The notes beneath the pieces were generated by a model, which searched no databases, was not told where the DNA came from, and was given only the letters and a program-made list of their open reading frames with translations. Below, piece by piece: positions 15,331 to 24,967 of a stretch of 30,582 nt of DNA. Made by a program: the position numbers and the translations under genes. Position 1 is the first letter of the stretch. Each line of letters begins with the position of its first letter. The stretch is from the NCBI GenBank assembly GCA_049585815.1, contig JBAVAR010000005.1, positions 1 to 30,582 on the forward strand. The letters run 5' to 3'. The stretch comes from DATLSM01 sp049585815 (GTDB taxonomy: Bacteria > Actinomycetota > Thermoleophilia > Solirubrobacterales > 70-9).

Positions 15331-15345
15331 TACGTAATAGTAGCA
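15329..15345 (-). promoter_or_regulatory. Leaderless extended -10 promoter and PadR operator candidate
   Basis: On the minus strand TGC-TACTAT (15345-15337) is an extended -10, followed by 6 nt and then GTG 15330, so the transcript probably starts at the GTG. The same stretch, ACTA (15329-15332) and TAGT (15338-15341), forms an inverted repeat around TACGTA. A repressor bound there would block both promoter and start. Confidence 0.5.
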
Positions 15346-15671
15346 CGGTGGCGGCGCTCAGCGGGGCTCGAGTTCGGTTCGCTTCCGTTCGTCAGGCAGG
15401 GGTCCACGCGGGGCGCTTTGGCCCGCCTCTGCCACCTTGGGTCGGTTGCGCTCCTGTCGGGCGATCCAGAGTCGGATGGTTCGCTCCACCGGTCCCAGCT
15501 GTCCATGCATGGCTCGTTGCCCTTCCTCTCGAGGAAACGGAAGTGAGCCAATCCTCACCCGCTGAGATCAGGCGCGCCTTGGACGTAGGTCCTAAATCTG
15601 TTCCCGTCCTCTCGACAGGCGGCCAAGCGGGCATCGGTTTCCCCCTGCCGGGCGGAGCTGGCCCGGGGCCC
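15346..15671. other. Intergenic region upstream of padR and downstream of the cupredoxin gene
   Basis: About 325 bp with no supported gene. A CCGGGC/GCCCGG hairpin with 7-nt loop (15648-15666) lies 5 bp after the cupredoxin stop and may act as its terminator, although it lacks a U-run. Open frames here have no motifs. Confidence 0.35.
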
Positions 15672-16121
15672 TCACTTGACGGTCAGGGTGCCTTCCATGC
15701 CAGCTTCGCGGTGTCCGGGCACCGTGCAGAAGTAGTGGTAGGTCCCGGGCTTGAGGTTGCTCAGACTCAGGGTGGTCGAACGTTCCTCGATCAGTTCCGA
15801 TTTCCCGATCGTCTTGCCGCTTGAGTCTTCGACGGCAATGTCGTGCGACAGCCCCTGCGGGTTTGTGAATTCGATCGTCACGTTCCCCGCCTTGGCCGTC
15901 AGCTTGCTCGGTACGTAGGAGAGCTGGCCATTGGGATTGGCTTCGACCTTCAGGGTCTGAGCACCCTTGGCGGCGCTGGTCGTGTTGGCGGCGCCGCTCG
16001 CAGCGGTTGAGGTTTCGGACGTGCTGGCGGTGGAGGTCGAAGGGGAGGAACTGCTGCTCCCGCAGGCGACCAGGGCCAGGGAGCTGAGCAGGAGAACCAC
16101 GACAGCCGCGACCTTCTTCAT
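15672..16121 (-). CDS. Cupredoxin-like copper lipoprotein
   Basis: A 149-aa protein from ATG 16121, with GGAAAGGAT as ribosome site. It has a lipoprotein signal with lipobox LVAC (C20), then a Ser/Thr-rich linker to ~residue 50, then one plastocyanin/azurin-like domain. Type 1 copper ligands are visible as H93 (LSHDI), C132 (YHYFCTVPGH), H137 and M142 (REAGMEG), in the usual C-x4-H-x4-M order. It therefore probably carries electrons, or binds copper, on the outer face of the membrane. It lies 66 bp downstream of the crotonase gene on the same strand, but it appears to be an independent unit. Confidence 0.9.
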   Translation of the reverse strand: MKKVAAVVVLLLSSLALVACGSSSSSPSTSTASTSETSTAASGAANTTSAAKGAQTLKVEANPNGQLSYVPSKLTAKAGNVTIEFTNPQGLSHDIAVEDSSGKTIGKSELIEERSTTLSLSNLKPGTYHYFCTVPGHREAGMEGTLTVK

Positions 16122-16187
16122 GGAGATCCTTTCCGGGGAGCGTCTGGGGGGGACTGTATCCACATCCGGGGTGCCCAGGGCCGCGGT

Positions 16188-17012
16188 TCAGCTGCCTTGG
16201 AACTGCGGCGTCTCGCCGGCGAAGAAGGCGTCCACCCCCACGCGCAGATCCTCGGTTGCCATGCTGTCGGCGATCCCGTGGCGCTCGAGCTGGAGGTGCT
16301 GGGCGAGGTTGTTCTCAATGCTCTGTCCGCAGAGCAGCTTCGCCATCCGCACGTAGTGGGGGGCCTTCGATCCCAGCTTCTCGGCCTTGGCCCTGGCCCT
16401 GTCCATCAGCTCCTCCGGCGCCACCACCTCGGCGACCAGCCGCTCGGCCAGCGCATCGGCGGCGCTCATGTTGGGGTCGTTGAGGAGGATCTCCAACGCC
16501 CGGCTGGGGCCAACCACGCGTGGCAGGAAGTAGGTCATACCGCCGTCCGGGGAGGCGCCGATGCGGCCGTAGGCACAGGCAAAGAACGCCGTCTCGGCCG
16601 CGATCCGGGTATCGCAGGCCAGCGCCAGAGAGAAGCCTGCTCCGGCCGCCGGACCGTTGACCGCCGCGATCACGGGGTATGGGATCCGTCGCAGATCAAC
16701 GATCGCCTGGTGCAGGGTCTCGGCACCTCGGCGCACTTCGGAGGGAAGGTCGATCTCCTCGGCCTCAACCCCTTTGCGAAACCAGTTGACGTCCCCGCCG
16801 GCGCAGAAGGCCTTGCCGGCGCCGGTGAGGATCAGCGCCCGCAGCGGAGCGCGATCGGCCAGCCAGGCGAAGGCGAGCGGAAGCTCACCGATCATTTCCG
16901 GGCTCATCGCGTTGAAGGCCTCGGGTCGTTCGAGGGTGAGGGTTCCGATCTCCCCGTCGATCTCGATTCCCATCGTGCTCAGCTGGGGCGGGCTCAGGGT
17001 CTGGGTCGTCAT
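16188..17012 (-). CDS. Enoyl-CoA hydratase/isomerase, PaaG-type
   Basis: A 274-aa crotonase from ATG 17012, with GGAG 9 nt upstream; the longer open frame overlaps uvrC and is spurious. The oxyanion-hole motifs are AGAGKAFCAGGDVNWF and VNGPAAGAGFSLALACD. The second catalytic segment reads IGASPDGGMTYFLPRVVG, with Asp before Gly-Gly as in PaaG-like isomerases (PDSGG) rather than the Glu of classical hydratases. It may isomerise an enoyl- or epoxyphenylacetyl-CoA. The rest of the paa pathway is not in the window, so the substrate is open. The C-terminal ~100 residues are the usual helical trimer region. It is divergent from uvrC with a 63-bp gap. Confidence 0.85.
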   Translation of the reverse strand: MTTQTLSPPQLSTMGIEIDGEIGTLTLERPEAFNAMSPEMIGELPLAFAWLADRAPLRALILTGAGKAFCAGGDVNWFRKGVEAEEIDLPSEVRRGAETLHQAIVDLRRIPYPVIAAVNGPAAGAGFSLALACDTRIAAETAFFACAYGRIGASPDGGMTYFLPRVVGPSRALEILLNDPNMSAADALAERLVAEVVAPEELMDRARAKAEKLGSKAPHYVRMAKLLCGQSIENNLAQHLQLERHGIADSMATEDLRVGVDAFFAGETPQFQGS

Positions 17013-17062
17013 CTCGCTCTCCGTGTCGGCGTCGATTCCTGCGCCGGTCTGGCCGGCTGGCC

Positions 17063-17067
17063 AGGAG
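17063..17067 (+). promoter_or_regulatory. Ribosome binding site that sets the uvrC start at TTG 17076
   Basis: AGGAG lies 8 nt before TTG 17076. No ATG or GTG is found in frame near the beginning of the conserved UvrC N-terminus, so the TTG is the best start. Confidence 0.6.
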
Positions 17068-17075
17068 CCTACCCT

Positions 17076-18980
17076 TTGTCCATCTTGGTCAACGGCGCCG
17101 ACAACGAGGAGGGCTCCCGCCTGGGGCGGATCGAGCAACAGCGCCGGGCGCTGCCCGACTCGCCCGGCGTCTACCTCTTCTACGGCAGCGGCGAGGAGCT
17201 GCTCTACGTCGGCAAGGCCCGGTCGATCCGCAAGCGCGTCGCCTCTCACTTCTCCGGCGGTGAGCCACGCCTGACCTCGCGTATCGAGCGGATCGAAACT
17301 CTGGTCACCGCCAACGAGGCCGAGGCTCTGCTCGCCGAGCAGAGCTTCATCAAGCGCCACCGGCCGCGCTTCAACATCCGACTTCGTGACGACAAGTCAT
17401 ACCCCTATGTCGCGGTCAGTCTCGACGAGGACTACCCGCGGGTCTACTTCACCAGGGAGAAGCACCGTGCAGGCCGCGCCTACTTTGGCCCATTCTCCAG
17501 CGCAAAGCGGGTGCGGGAGACCCTTGATCTGCTCGGCAAACTGTTCCAGTTCCGCACCTGCGAGGGTCCCGAGCCCGGCCGCCGTTCGGGATCTCCCTGC
17601 CTTGACTACTACATCAAGCGCTGCGGGGCGCCCTGCGTGGGCTACATCGACCGCCTCGAGTACCGGCGCAATATCGAGGCGATCGTCGATTTTCTCTCCG
17701 GCCGCTACCGTCAGGTCGAGGCGGATGAGACGCGAAAGATGGAGGAGGCGGCAGCCGCCCGCGAGTTCGAGCGCGCCGCCCTGCACCGCGATCGCCTCAA
17801 GGCGATCAACTCCCTATTTGAGCGCCAGCGCGTTGCCGGGGGCTCGGTCGGAACCGCCGATCTGATCGGCGTCGCCGCCGAGGGAGCCGACGCCAATGCC
17901 CAGGTCTTCCAGGTCCGCGACGGTATCCTCGCCGAGCGCCAGAGCTTCTACCTCGACAACCAGGCCGAGCGGGATCTGGCCGAGGTCGCCGAGGAGTTCA
18001 TCGGCCAGTATTACTCGGCCTCACCGGCGATGCCGCGCACGGTGGTCGTCGGTCCCTACCTGCGCGAGCGCGCTGCGATCATCGCCGAGGCGCTCAGCGA
18101 GCGACGCGGTGCGACGGTCGAGGTGCGGGTCGCAGAGCGCGGCGACAAGCGCCGCCTGCGCGAGCTGGCCGAGCGCAACGCCCGCCTCGCCCTCGACCAG
18201 GATCGGTTGCGCCGCGAGCACCGTCGCCAACGCCGGGTCGAGTCGCTGGCGCTGCTGCGCGAGGTGCTGGGCATGGAGGAGCTACCGATTCGGATCGAGG
18301 GCTTTGACATCTCCAACCTCGGTGCGGAGCACACGGTTGCCTCGATGGTCGTCTTCGAGGGAGGGGCGACGAAGAAGTCCGACTACAGACGATTCCGGGT
18401 GCGCGGAGATAAGCGGGGAGCGGGCAACGGGGGAGCCGACGACTTCGCCTCGATGGAGGAGGTGCTCTCGCGGCGCATCGCCCGTTACCTCGAGCAGGTC
18501 GACCTCTCCCCCCACGATCAGGAGCGCGACGAGAGCTTTGCCTCCCTGCCCTCGCTGATCGTGATCGACGGTGGCAAGGGCCAGCTCGCCGCCGGGATGC
18601 GGGCGCTGCGCCCCTTCACCGAGCTCGGCGTGACCGTCGTCAGTCTTGCCAAGCGCCTTGAGGAGGTCTACGTCCCCGCCCGCCGAGCACCGATCGACCT
18701 GCCGTCTGACTCGGAGGCCTCAAAGCTCCTGCAGCGAGTTCGCGATGAGGCGCACCGCTTCGCGATCGAGCACCACCGCGGCCGCCGCGAGCGGGCGATG
18801 ACCGGCTCGGTGCTCGACGAGCTGAAGGGCGTCGGCCCCGTCCGCAAGCGCGCGCTGCTCCAACACTTCGGCTCTCCAGAGCGGTTTCTGGCGGCTTCAC
18901 GCGAGGAGCTCGAGGCGGTGCCCGGCGTGCCTGGCAAAGTAGCCCGCGAAATCCACGAGCAGCTGAACAGGACCGGATGA
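17076..18980 (+). CDS. uvrC: Excinuclease ABC subunit C
   Basis: A 634-aa protein, typical for UvrC, which makes the 3' and 5' incisions in nucleotide excision repair with UvrA and UvrB. Domains in order: GIY-YIG nuclease (GVYLF at ~31, LLYVGKARSIRKRV at ~42-55, 3' incision); a Cys-containing segment (CEGP...CLDYYIKRCGAPCVGYI); the UVR motif that binds UvrB (ETRKMEEAAAAREFERAALHRDRL); an RNase H-like nuclease (IEGFDISNLGAEHTVASMVVFEGG, LIVIDGGKGQL, 5' incision); and a C-terminal helix-hairpin-helix pair (LKGVGPVRKRALLQHFGS, VPGVPGKVAREIHEQL). The open frame extends further upstream, but that part is antisense to the crotonase. rapZ follows one base after its stop. Confidence 0.97.
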   Translation: MSILVNGADNEEGSRLGRIEQQRRALPDSPGVYLFYGSGEELLYVGKARSIRKRVASHFSGGEPRLTSRIERIETLVTANEAEALLAEQSFIKRHRPRFNIRLRDDKSYPYVAVSLDEDYPRVYFTREKHRAGRAYFGPFSSAKRVRETLDLLGKLFQFRTCEGPEPGRRSGSPCLDYYIKRCGAPCVGYIDRLEYRRNIEAIVDFLSGRYRQVEADETRKMEEAAAAREFERAALHRDRLKAINSLFERQRVAGGSVGTADLIGVAAEGADANAQVFQVRDGILAERQSFYLDNQAERDLAEVAEEFIGQYYSASPAMPRTVVVGPYLRERAAIIAEALSERRGATVEVRVAERGDKRRLRELAERNARLALDQDRLRREHRRQRRVESLALLREVLGMEELPIRIEGFDISNLGAEHTVASMVVFEGGATKKSDYRRFRVRGDKRGAGNGGADDFASMEEVLSRRIARYLEQVDLSPHDQERDESFASLPSLIVIDGGKGQLAAGMRALRPFTELGVTVVSLAKRLEEVYVPARRAPIDLPSDSEASKLLQRVRDEAHRFAIEHHRGRRERAMTGSVLDELKGVGPVRKRALLQHFGSPERFLAASREELEAVPGVPGKVAREIHEQLNRTG

Positions 18981-18981
18981 G

Positions 18982-19845
18982 GTGAACCTCGTCGTCATCA
19001 CCGGCCACTCGGGGGCCGGCAAGTCCGAAGCGATCGCCGCCTTCGAGGATGGGGGTTACTTCTGCGTCGACAACCTGCCGCCGAGGATGATCGACAGTCT
19101 CGGCGAACTCTTCCAGCACGAGGGCAGCGGCGTCGAGCACGCCGCGGTCGTCTCCGACGTTCGGGGTGGGGAGTACTTCGAGGAGCTGGTGGCGGTGTTG
19201 GACGACCTCGAGGCCGGCGGCCTGCCGCCGAAGCTGCTCTTCCTCGAGGCCAAAGAGGAGACCCTCCTGGACCGCTACAAGGAGACCCGCCGCCGCCACC
19301 CGCTGGCCCCGGAAGGGCGGATCGTCGACGGCATCCGCGCCGAGCGCGAGCTCCTGGCGCCGCTGCGCGAGCGCGCCGATGTGGTGATGGACACCAGTGA
19401 CCTGACCGGCGCCGAGCTGCGGCGGCGGATCCGCGAGGAGATGCTGGGCGAAGAGGAGAGCGGCAAGCTCGCCCTGACCCTGCTCACCTTCGGCTTCAAG
19501 AACGGGCCGCCGCGCGACGCCGACCTCACCCTCGACGTGCGTTTTTTGCCCAATCCGCACTACGTCGATGAGCTGCGCCCGCTGACCGGCATCGACGAGC
19601 AGGTGCGCGCCTACGTCGAGTCGGGAACCCTGGCGGGGGAGTTCTACGGGCGGCTGTTGCCGCTGCTGGAGTTCCTCGTCCCCGCCTATGTCGCCGAGGG
19701 CAAGAGCCACCTGACGATCGCGATCGGTTGCACCGGTGGCCGCCACCGTTCGATCACCGTTGCTGACCGCATCCGCCGTGACCTGGCAGCCCGCGAAGAC
19801 GTCGTGGTCCGGGTCAAGCACCGAGACGTCGAACTCGACGGCTGA
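18982..19845 (+). CDS. rapZ: RapZ/YvcJ-family nucleotide-binding protein
   Basis: A 287-aa protein from GTG 18982. Walker A GHSGAGKS (8-15) is followed by VDNLPP, then the family C-terminal domain with FGFKNGPPRDADLTLDVRFLPNPHYVDELRPLTGID and AIGCTGGRHRSITVADRI. In E. coli RapZ regulates GlmZ/glmS RNA; in Gram-positive bacteria YvcJ is a GTPase/ATPase of less clear role, so RNA regulation here is only possible. The gene is adjacent to uvrC. In most actinobacteria yvcK and whiA follow this gene, but here an ABC exporter follows instead. Confidence 0.95.
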   Translation: MNLVVITGHSGAGKSEAIAAFEDGGYFCVDNLPPRMIDSLGELFQHEGSGVEHAAVVSDVRGGEYFEELVAVLDDLEAGGLPPKLLFLEAKEETLLDRYKETRRRHPLAPEGRIVDGIRAERELLAPLRERADVVMDTSDLTGAELRRRIREEMLGEEESGKLALTLLTFGFKNGPPRDADLTLDVRFLPNPHYVDELRPLTGIDEQVRAYVESGTLAGEFYGRLLPLLEFLVPAYVAEGKSHLTIAIGCTGGRHRSITVADRIRRDLAAREDVVVRVKHRDVELDG

Positions 19846-19902
19846 AGGATCGAGCCGGGAGCCTCCCGCGGGCCCGGCTATCCGGTCGGCGCCCGGTCAA
19901 CC

Positions 19903-19908
19903 TAGAAT
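19903..19908 (+). promoter_or_regulatory. -10 box upstream of the ABC exporter operon
   Basis: TAGAAT (19903-19908) lies 10 nt before GTG 19919, which has no Shine-Dalgarno. A very short leader or a leaderless transcript is likely. No -35 is recognised. Confidence 0.35.
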
Positions 19909-19918
19909 CGCGCGGCCT

Positions 19919-20770
19919 GTGTCTGATCCCGTCATCTCCATCCGCGGCCTGCGCAAGCGCTATGGCGAGCTCGAGGCGGTGCGGGGGATCGACCTCGAGG
20001 TGCGGGCCGGTGAGGTGTTCGCCTTCCTCGGTCCCAACGGAGCCGGCAAGACATCCACGGTGGAGATTCTCGAGGGCTACCGTGAGCGCAGCGGCGGGGA
20101 GGTCGCCGTGCTCGGCGAGGATCCCCAGCGGGCGGGGCGCGAGTGGCGCGAGCGGATCGGGATCGTTCTGCAGAGCGGTCAGCTTGACCCCTACCTGACC
20201 GTGAGTGAGTCCCTCGGACTCTACGCCGGCTACTACCGCGATCCGCGGCCGGTCGAGGAGGTGATTGCCCTGGTCGGGCTGGAGGGAAAGGCCGATGAGC
20301 GCGCCAGTCGCCTCTCCGGCGGCCAGCAGCGTCGCCTCGACGTGGGTATGGCCCTGGTCGGGGACCCGGAGCTGCTCTTCCTCGATGAGCCGACCACCGG
20401 TTTTGATCCCTCGGCGCGGCGCCAGGCCTGGGAGGTGATTGGCGGCCTGCGCGATCTCGGCAAGACGGTCTTCCTCACCACCCATTACATGGACGAGGCT
20501 CAGCACCTCGCCGACCGTGTGACGATCATCGCCAGGGGTGAGATCGTCGCCCGCGGCACCCCCGAGGACCTCGGTGACCGCGGCAACCAGGCGACGACAA
20601 TCACCTATCGCCGCAACGGGAAGGAGTTCTCGCTGCAGACGAAAACTCCGGTCGCGACCCTGCACGAGCTGACCGGCCGGGCGCTTGCGCGCGGTGAGGA
20701 CCTCGAGGGCCTCGAGGTGAGCAGGCCCAGCCTCGAGGATGTCTACCTGGAGCTGACCGAGCAAGCATGA
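19919..20770 (+). CDS. ABC-2 type exporter ATP-binding protein
   Basis: A 283-aa protein from GTG 19919 (VSDPVISIRGLRKRYGELEAV). Walker A is GPNGAGKT, the Q-loop follows IGIVLQSGQLDPYLTV, the signature is LSGGQQRRLDVGMAL, Walker B is LLFLDEPTTGFD and the H-loop is TTHYMDEAQHLADR. It belongs to the DrrA/CcmA-like group that energises small-molecule or drug export. The C-terminal ~70 residues match the family extension. It is coupled by ATGA to the permease gene. The substrate is unknown. The open frame runs further upstream into rapZ, but family alignment supports this start. Confidence 0.93.
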   Translation: MSDPVISIRGLRKRYGELEAVRGIDLEVRAGEVFAFLGPNGAGKTSTVEILEGYRERSGGEVAVLGEDPQRAGREWRERIGIVLQSGQLDPYLTVSESLGLYAGYYRDPRPVEEVIALVGLEGKADERASRLSGGQQRRLDVGMALVGDPELLFLDEPTTGFDPSARRQAWEVIGGLRDLGKTVFLTTHYMDEAQHLADRVTIIARGEIVARGTPEDLGDRGNQATTITYRRNGKEFSLQTKTPVATLHELTGRALARGEDLEGLEVSRPSLEDVYLELTEQA

Positions 20771-21531
20771 GCCTTTTCCTGCACCAGTTTCGCTACGACC
20801 AGAAGGCCTTCTGGCGCAATCCCGCCTCGGTCTTCTTCACCGTGATGTTCCCGGTGGTCCTCTTCGTCATCCTCGCCCTCGCCTTCAGCGGCAAGACCGT
20901 GAACGTGCGGGGCGGGATCAAGGCGACCACCTACTACGTGCCGGCGATCATCGCGCTCTCGGTGATCGCCTCGACGGTCCAGACCCTGGTCATGTCGCTC
21001 GTGATCGCCCGTGAAGGGGGCCGCTTGAAGCGAAGCCGCGGGACGCCGATGCCGCCCTGGGTCTTCATCGCCGGCAGGGTTGGCAACTCGATCGTGGTCG
21101 CGGTGATCATGCTCGTCCTGCTGGCGGGCATCGGCCGGGTCTTCTACGCGGTGCCGATTCCCTGGAGCGGGGTGCCGGCGATCTTGGTGACGCTGGTTCT
21201 CGGCGCCGCCTCGTTCTGTTGCCTGGGCATCGCGCTGACCGCCGCGATCCCCTCCCAGGATGCCGCCGCCCCGATCGTCAACGCCCTGCTCTTTCCCCTC
21301 TACTTCCTCTCCGGCGTCTTCATCCCCGAAAACGAACTCCCGAGCGGAGTGCTCCACTTCGCCGACCTCTTCCCGATCCGCCACTTCTTCCAGGCGTTCT
21401 TTGATGCCTACATCACCGTCGGTGGCGGTCCCGAGGTCAGCTGGGGCAACCTGGCGATCGTTGCGATCTGGGGCATCGCCGGCCTTCTCCTCGCAGTGCG
21501 CTTCTTCCGCTGGACGCCCAACAACGGCTGA
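20767..21531 (+). CDS. ABC-2 type exporter permease
   Basis: A 254-aa membrane protein starting MSLFLHQFRYDQKAFWRNPASVFFTVMFPVVLFVILALAFSG, the typical ABC-2 N-terminus with an amphipathic stretch before the first membrane helix. Five further hydrophobic segments are visible, including SVIASTVQTLVMSLVIAREGG with the following KRSRGTPMPPWVF coupling segment, and FFQAFFDAYI near the end. It forms the exporter with the upstream ATPase. Confidence 0.92.
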   Translation: MSLFLHQFRYDQKAFWRNPASVFFTVMFPVVLFVILALAFSGKTVNVRGGIKATTYYVPAIIALSVIASTVQTLVMSLVIAREGGRLKRSRGTPMPPWVFIAGRVGNSIVVAVIMLVLLAGIGRVFYAVPIPWSGVPAILVTLVLGAASFCCLGIALTAAIPSQDAAAPIVNALLFPLYFLSGVFIPENELPSGVLHFADLFPIRHFFQAFFDAYITVGGGPEVSWGNLAIVAIWGIAGLLLAVRFFRWTPNNG

Positions 21532-21596
21532 ATCTGCCAAGCGGGGAGCTGGGCGCACGACTCTTGAGCAATCGGCACCGATAGCCTCTGGGGCCC

Positions 21597-21959
21597 GTGT
21601 TGCATCACGTCCTCTTGGAGGTCTCCGACCTCGACCGGAGCTCCTCCTTCTACGACGCACTGCTCGCGCCGCTCGGCTGGCGGCGCCATTTCGAGGAGGA
21701 CAAGACGGTCGGCTGGGGGATCGCCAAGCCGGTCTTCTTCATCGCCGCCCACCACGAGCCCCAGCCGGGGTTCGGTCTGCTCAGTTTCTCGGCAGCCGGG
21801 ATCGTCGCCGTCAAGGCCGCCTGGGAATCGGGCATCAAGGCCGGCGCCATCAAGGTCTCCGAGCCGGGCGAGCGGCGCTCGCACGGCTCCGGCTCCTACT
21901 CGGGCTTCCTCAAGGATCCGGACGGATATGAGATCGAGATCACGATCGGCAATGACTAG
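21597..21959 (+). CDS. VOC (glyoxalase/bleomycin-resistance) family protein
   Basis: A 120-aa protein from GTG 21597, with TTG 21600 as alternative. One VOC fold is visible: LHHVLLEVSDLDRSSSFYDALLAPLGWRRHFEEDKTVGWG at the N-terminus and GSYSGFLKDPDGYEIEITIG at the C-terminus, with possible metal ligands at H3/H4 and E116. Such proteins range from glyoxalases to dioxygenases and metal-binding resistance proteins, so no reaction can be assigned. A TAGCCT (-10-like, 21582-21587) lies 9 nt before the start. Confidence 0.8.
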   Translation: MLHHVLLEVSDLDRSSSFYDALLAPLGWRRHFEEDKTVGWGIAKPVFFIAAHHEPQPGFGLLSFSAAGIVAVKAAWESGIKAGAIKVSEPGERRSHGSGSYSGFLKDPDGYEIEITIGND

Positions 21960-21996
21960 CATCGGGCGACAACTAAATTGAGGAGGGGTTGACTTC

Positions 21997-23022
<1,026 letters not shown>

Positions 23023-23034
23023 CCCGGCGGGGCG

Positions 23035-24222
23035 GTGAGCTTCTCCAAGGCAAGCGTCCGCGAGGCGGACGTTCGCGGCAGGCGGGTCCTGGTCAGGGTC
23101 GACTTCAACGTTCCCCTTGAGCAGGGCCGGATTGGCGACGACACGCGGATCAGGGCGGCGCTGCCGACGATCGAGCTGCTGCGCGAGCGCGGCGCGGCGC
23201 TGGTCTTGGTCTCCCATCTGGGGAGGCCAAAGGGAAGGCCCGACCCAGCGCTCTCCCTGGCGGTGGTGGGGGAGCGGCTGGCCGAGCTGCTCGGCACCGA
23301 GGTTCAGCAGGCGCCCGCGGTGATCGGCGAGGAGGTGGAGGGGATGGCAACCGGGCTCGGGCCGGGTGAGATCCTCCTCTTGGAGAACGTGCGCTTTGAG
23401 CCCGGTGAGGAGGAGAACGATCCCCGCCTGGCCGAAGCCCTCGCTGCTCTCGCGGACCTCTACGTCGATGACGCCTTCGGGGTCGCCCACCGCGCCCATG
23501 CCAGCAACGTCGGGGTGGCGGTCCTGCTGGGGGGCTACGCCGGTCTGCTGCTCGAGCGCGAGGTGAGGGAGCTGAGCGCCGTGGTCGAGGCGCCGCGGCG
23601 ACCGTTGGTACTCGTCCTCGGCGGGGCAAAGGTCTCCGGCAAGATCGCGGTGATCGATCGCTTCCTGGAGATCGCCGACAGGATCATGATCGGCGGCGCG
23701 ATGTGCTTCAGCTTCTTCCGGGCGCAGGGAATCGGGACCGGCGATTCGCTGGTCGAGGAGGAGGGGGTGGAACTGGCGGCGGAGGCCCTGCGGCGGGCCG
23801 AGCGCTCGCGGTGTGAGCTGGCGCTGCCGGTGGACCTCGCCCTGGGGGAGCGTTTTGAGGCCGGCGCCGTGCGCCGCGAGAGCGATGGGGTGGAGGTCCC
23901 CGAAGGTTGGATCGGCCTCGATATAGGGCCGCGCACCGCGGCCCTATACGCGGCCGCGATCGCCGTGGCCGGCACGGTGCTCTGGAACGGCCCGGTGGGT
24001 GCATTTGAGCTCGAGCAGTTTGCGGACGGGACCCGGGCGGTCGCCGAGGCGGTGGCGAGGGCTCCTGGCCTGACGGTCGTCGGCGGTGGCGATTCGGTCG
24101 CCGCGCTGCGGCATTTTGGGCTCGGTGAGAAGGTGGACTGGCTCTCAACCGGAGGAGGAGCGTCCTTGGAGTTGCTGGAGGGCAAGAAATTGCCAGGAGT
24201 GGAGGCACTGCTCGATGCCTGA
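23035..24222 (+). CDS. pgk: Phosphoglycerate kinase
   Basis: A 395-aa protein from GTG 23035. Signature motifs include RVLVRVDFNVPL, VSHLGRPKGRPD, LLLENVRFEPGEEEND, VLGGAKVSGKI and the nucleotide-binding VVGGGDSVAAL near 370. It makes ATP from 1,3-bisphosphoglycerate in the second step of the payoff phase. The reading frame overlaps tpiA by 8 bp, so the two are co-translated. Confidence 0.97.
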   Translation: MSFSKASVREADVRGRRVLVRVDFNVPLEQGRIGDDTRIRAALPTIELLRERGAALVLVSHLGRPKGRPDPALSLAVVGERLAELLGTEVQQAPAVIGEEVEGMATGLGPGEILLLENVRFEPGEEENDPRLAEALAALADLYVDDAFGVAHRAHASNVGVAVLLGGYAGLLLEREVRELSAVVEAPRRPLVLVLGGAKVSGKIAVIDRFLEIADRIMIGGAMCFSFFRAQGIGTGDSLVEEEGVELAAEALRRAERSRCELALPVDLALGERFEAGAVRRESDGVEVPEGWIGLDIGPRTAALYAAAIAVAGTVLWNGPVGAFELEQFADGTRAVAEAVARAPGLTVVGGGDSVAALRHFGLGEKVDWLSTGGGASLELLEGKKLPGVEALLDA

Positions 24223-24967
24223 GCGCACCCCATACTTCGCCGCCAACTGGAAGATGCACAAGACTCTCGGCGAGGCTGCCGAGTTCGTCGACGCGCTGCT
24301 GCCGCGGATCGCCGGCACCCGTGCCGACGTCCTCCTCTGCCCCTCCTTCCTGGCGCTGGCAGAGGTGGTGGAGCGCTCACGCGGCAGCGCCATGGGGGTC
24401 GGCGCCCAGAACATGCACGAGGGGGCTGCGGGCGCCTTCACCGGTGAGGTCTCGGCCGCGATGCTGGTCGCGGCGGACGTCGACGCGGTGATCCTCGGCC
24501 ACTCCGAGCGTCGCCGGCTCTTCTGCGAGAGCGATCAGGCCCTGGCGCGAAAGGTGCCCGCGGCGCTCGGCGCCGGCCTCGAACCGATCCTCTGCGTCGG
24601 CGAGAGCGAGGAGGCGCGCGAGGCCGGCCAGACCGAGGCGGTGCTGGAGCGCCAGCTGCGGGCCGACCTCGCCGCGGTCGAGGCGGCAGACCTCTCCCGC
24701 CTGCTCCTCGCCTACGAGCCGATTTGGGCGATCGGTACCGGGCGCACCGCCTCAGCCGCGCAGGCGCAGGCGGCGAGCGGATTCCTGCGCGAGACGCTCG
24801 GGGTTCTCGGCGCCCCCGCCGATCAGATCCGCATCCTCTACGGCGGCTCGGTCAAGCCCGACAACGCGGCCGAGTTGATCGCCCAGCCTGACGTCGACGG
24901 GGCCCTGGTCGGCGGGGCCAGCCTCGACCCGGGCGAATTCGCCGCGATAGTGCAGGGCGCGGGTTGA
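24215..24967 (+). CDS. tpiA: Triosephosphate isomerase
   Basis: A 250-aa protein from ATG 24215, inside the 3' end of pgk (8-bp overlap). The active-site residues are K13 (NWKMH), H96 (GHSERR) and E168 (AYEPIWAIGTG), and the phosphate-binding YGGSVKPDNA loop is present. It interconverts DHAP and G3P. Its stop overlaps the TTG start of gpmI (TTGA). Confidence 0.97.
   Translation: MPERTPYFAANWKMHKTLGEAAEFVDALLPRIAGTRADVLLCPSFLALAEVVERSRGSAMGVGAQNMHEGAAGAFTGEVSAAMLVAADVDAVILGHSERRRLFCESDQALARKVPAALGAGLEPILCVGESEEAREAGQTEAVLERQLRADLAAVEAADLSRLLLAYEPIWAIGTGRTASAAQAQAASGFLRETLGVLGAPADQIRILYGGSVKPDNAAELIAQPDVDGALVGGASLDPGEFAAIVQGAG

Noticed and set aside
15732..15742. An 11-bp match (gtagtggtagg) to the attachment junction at 12089-12099
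   Set aside because: Both encode Tyr-His-Tyr (cupin motif and cupredoxin YHYF) on the minus strand, so the match is explained by coding and not by a second attachment site.
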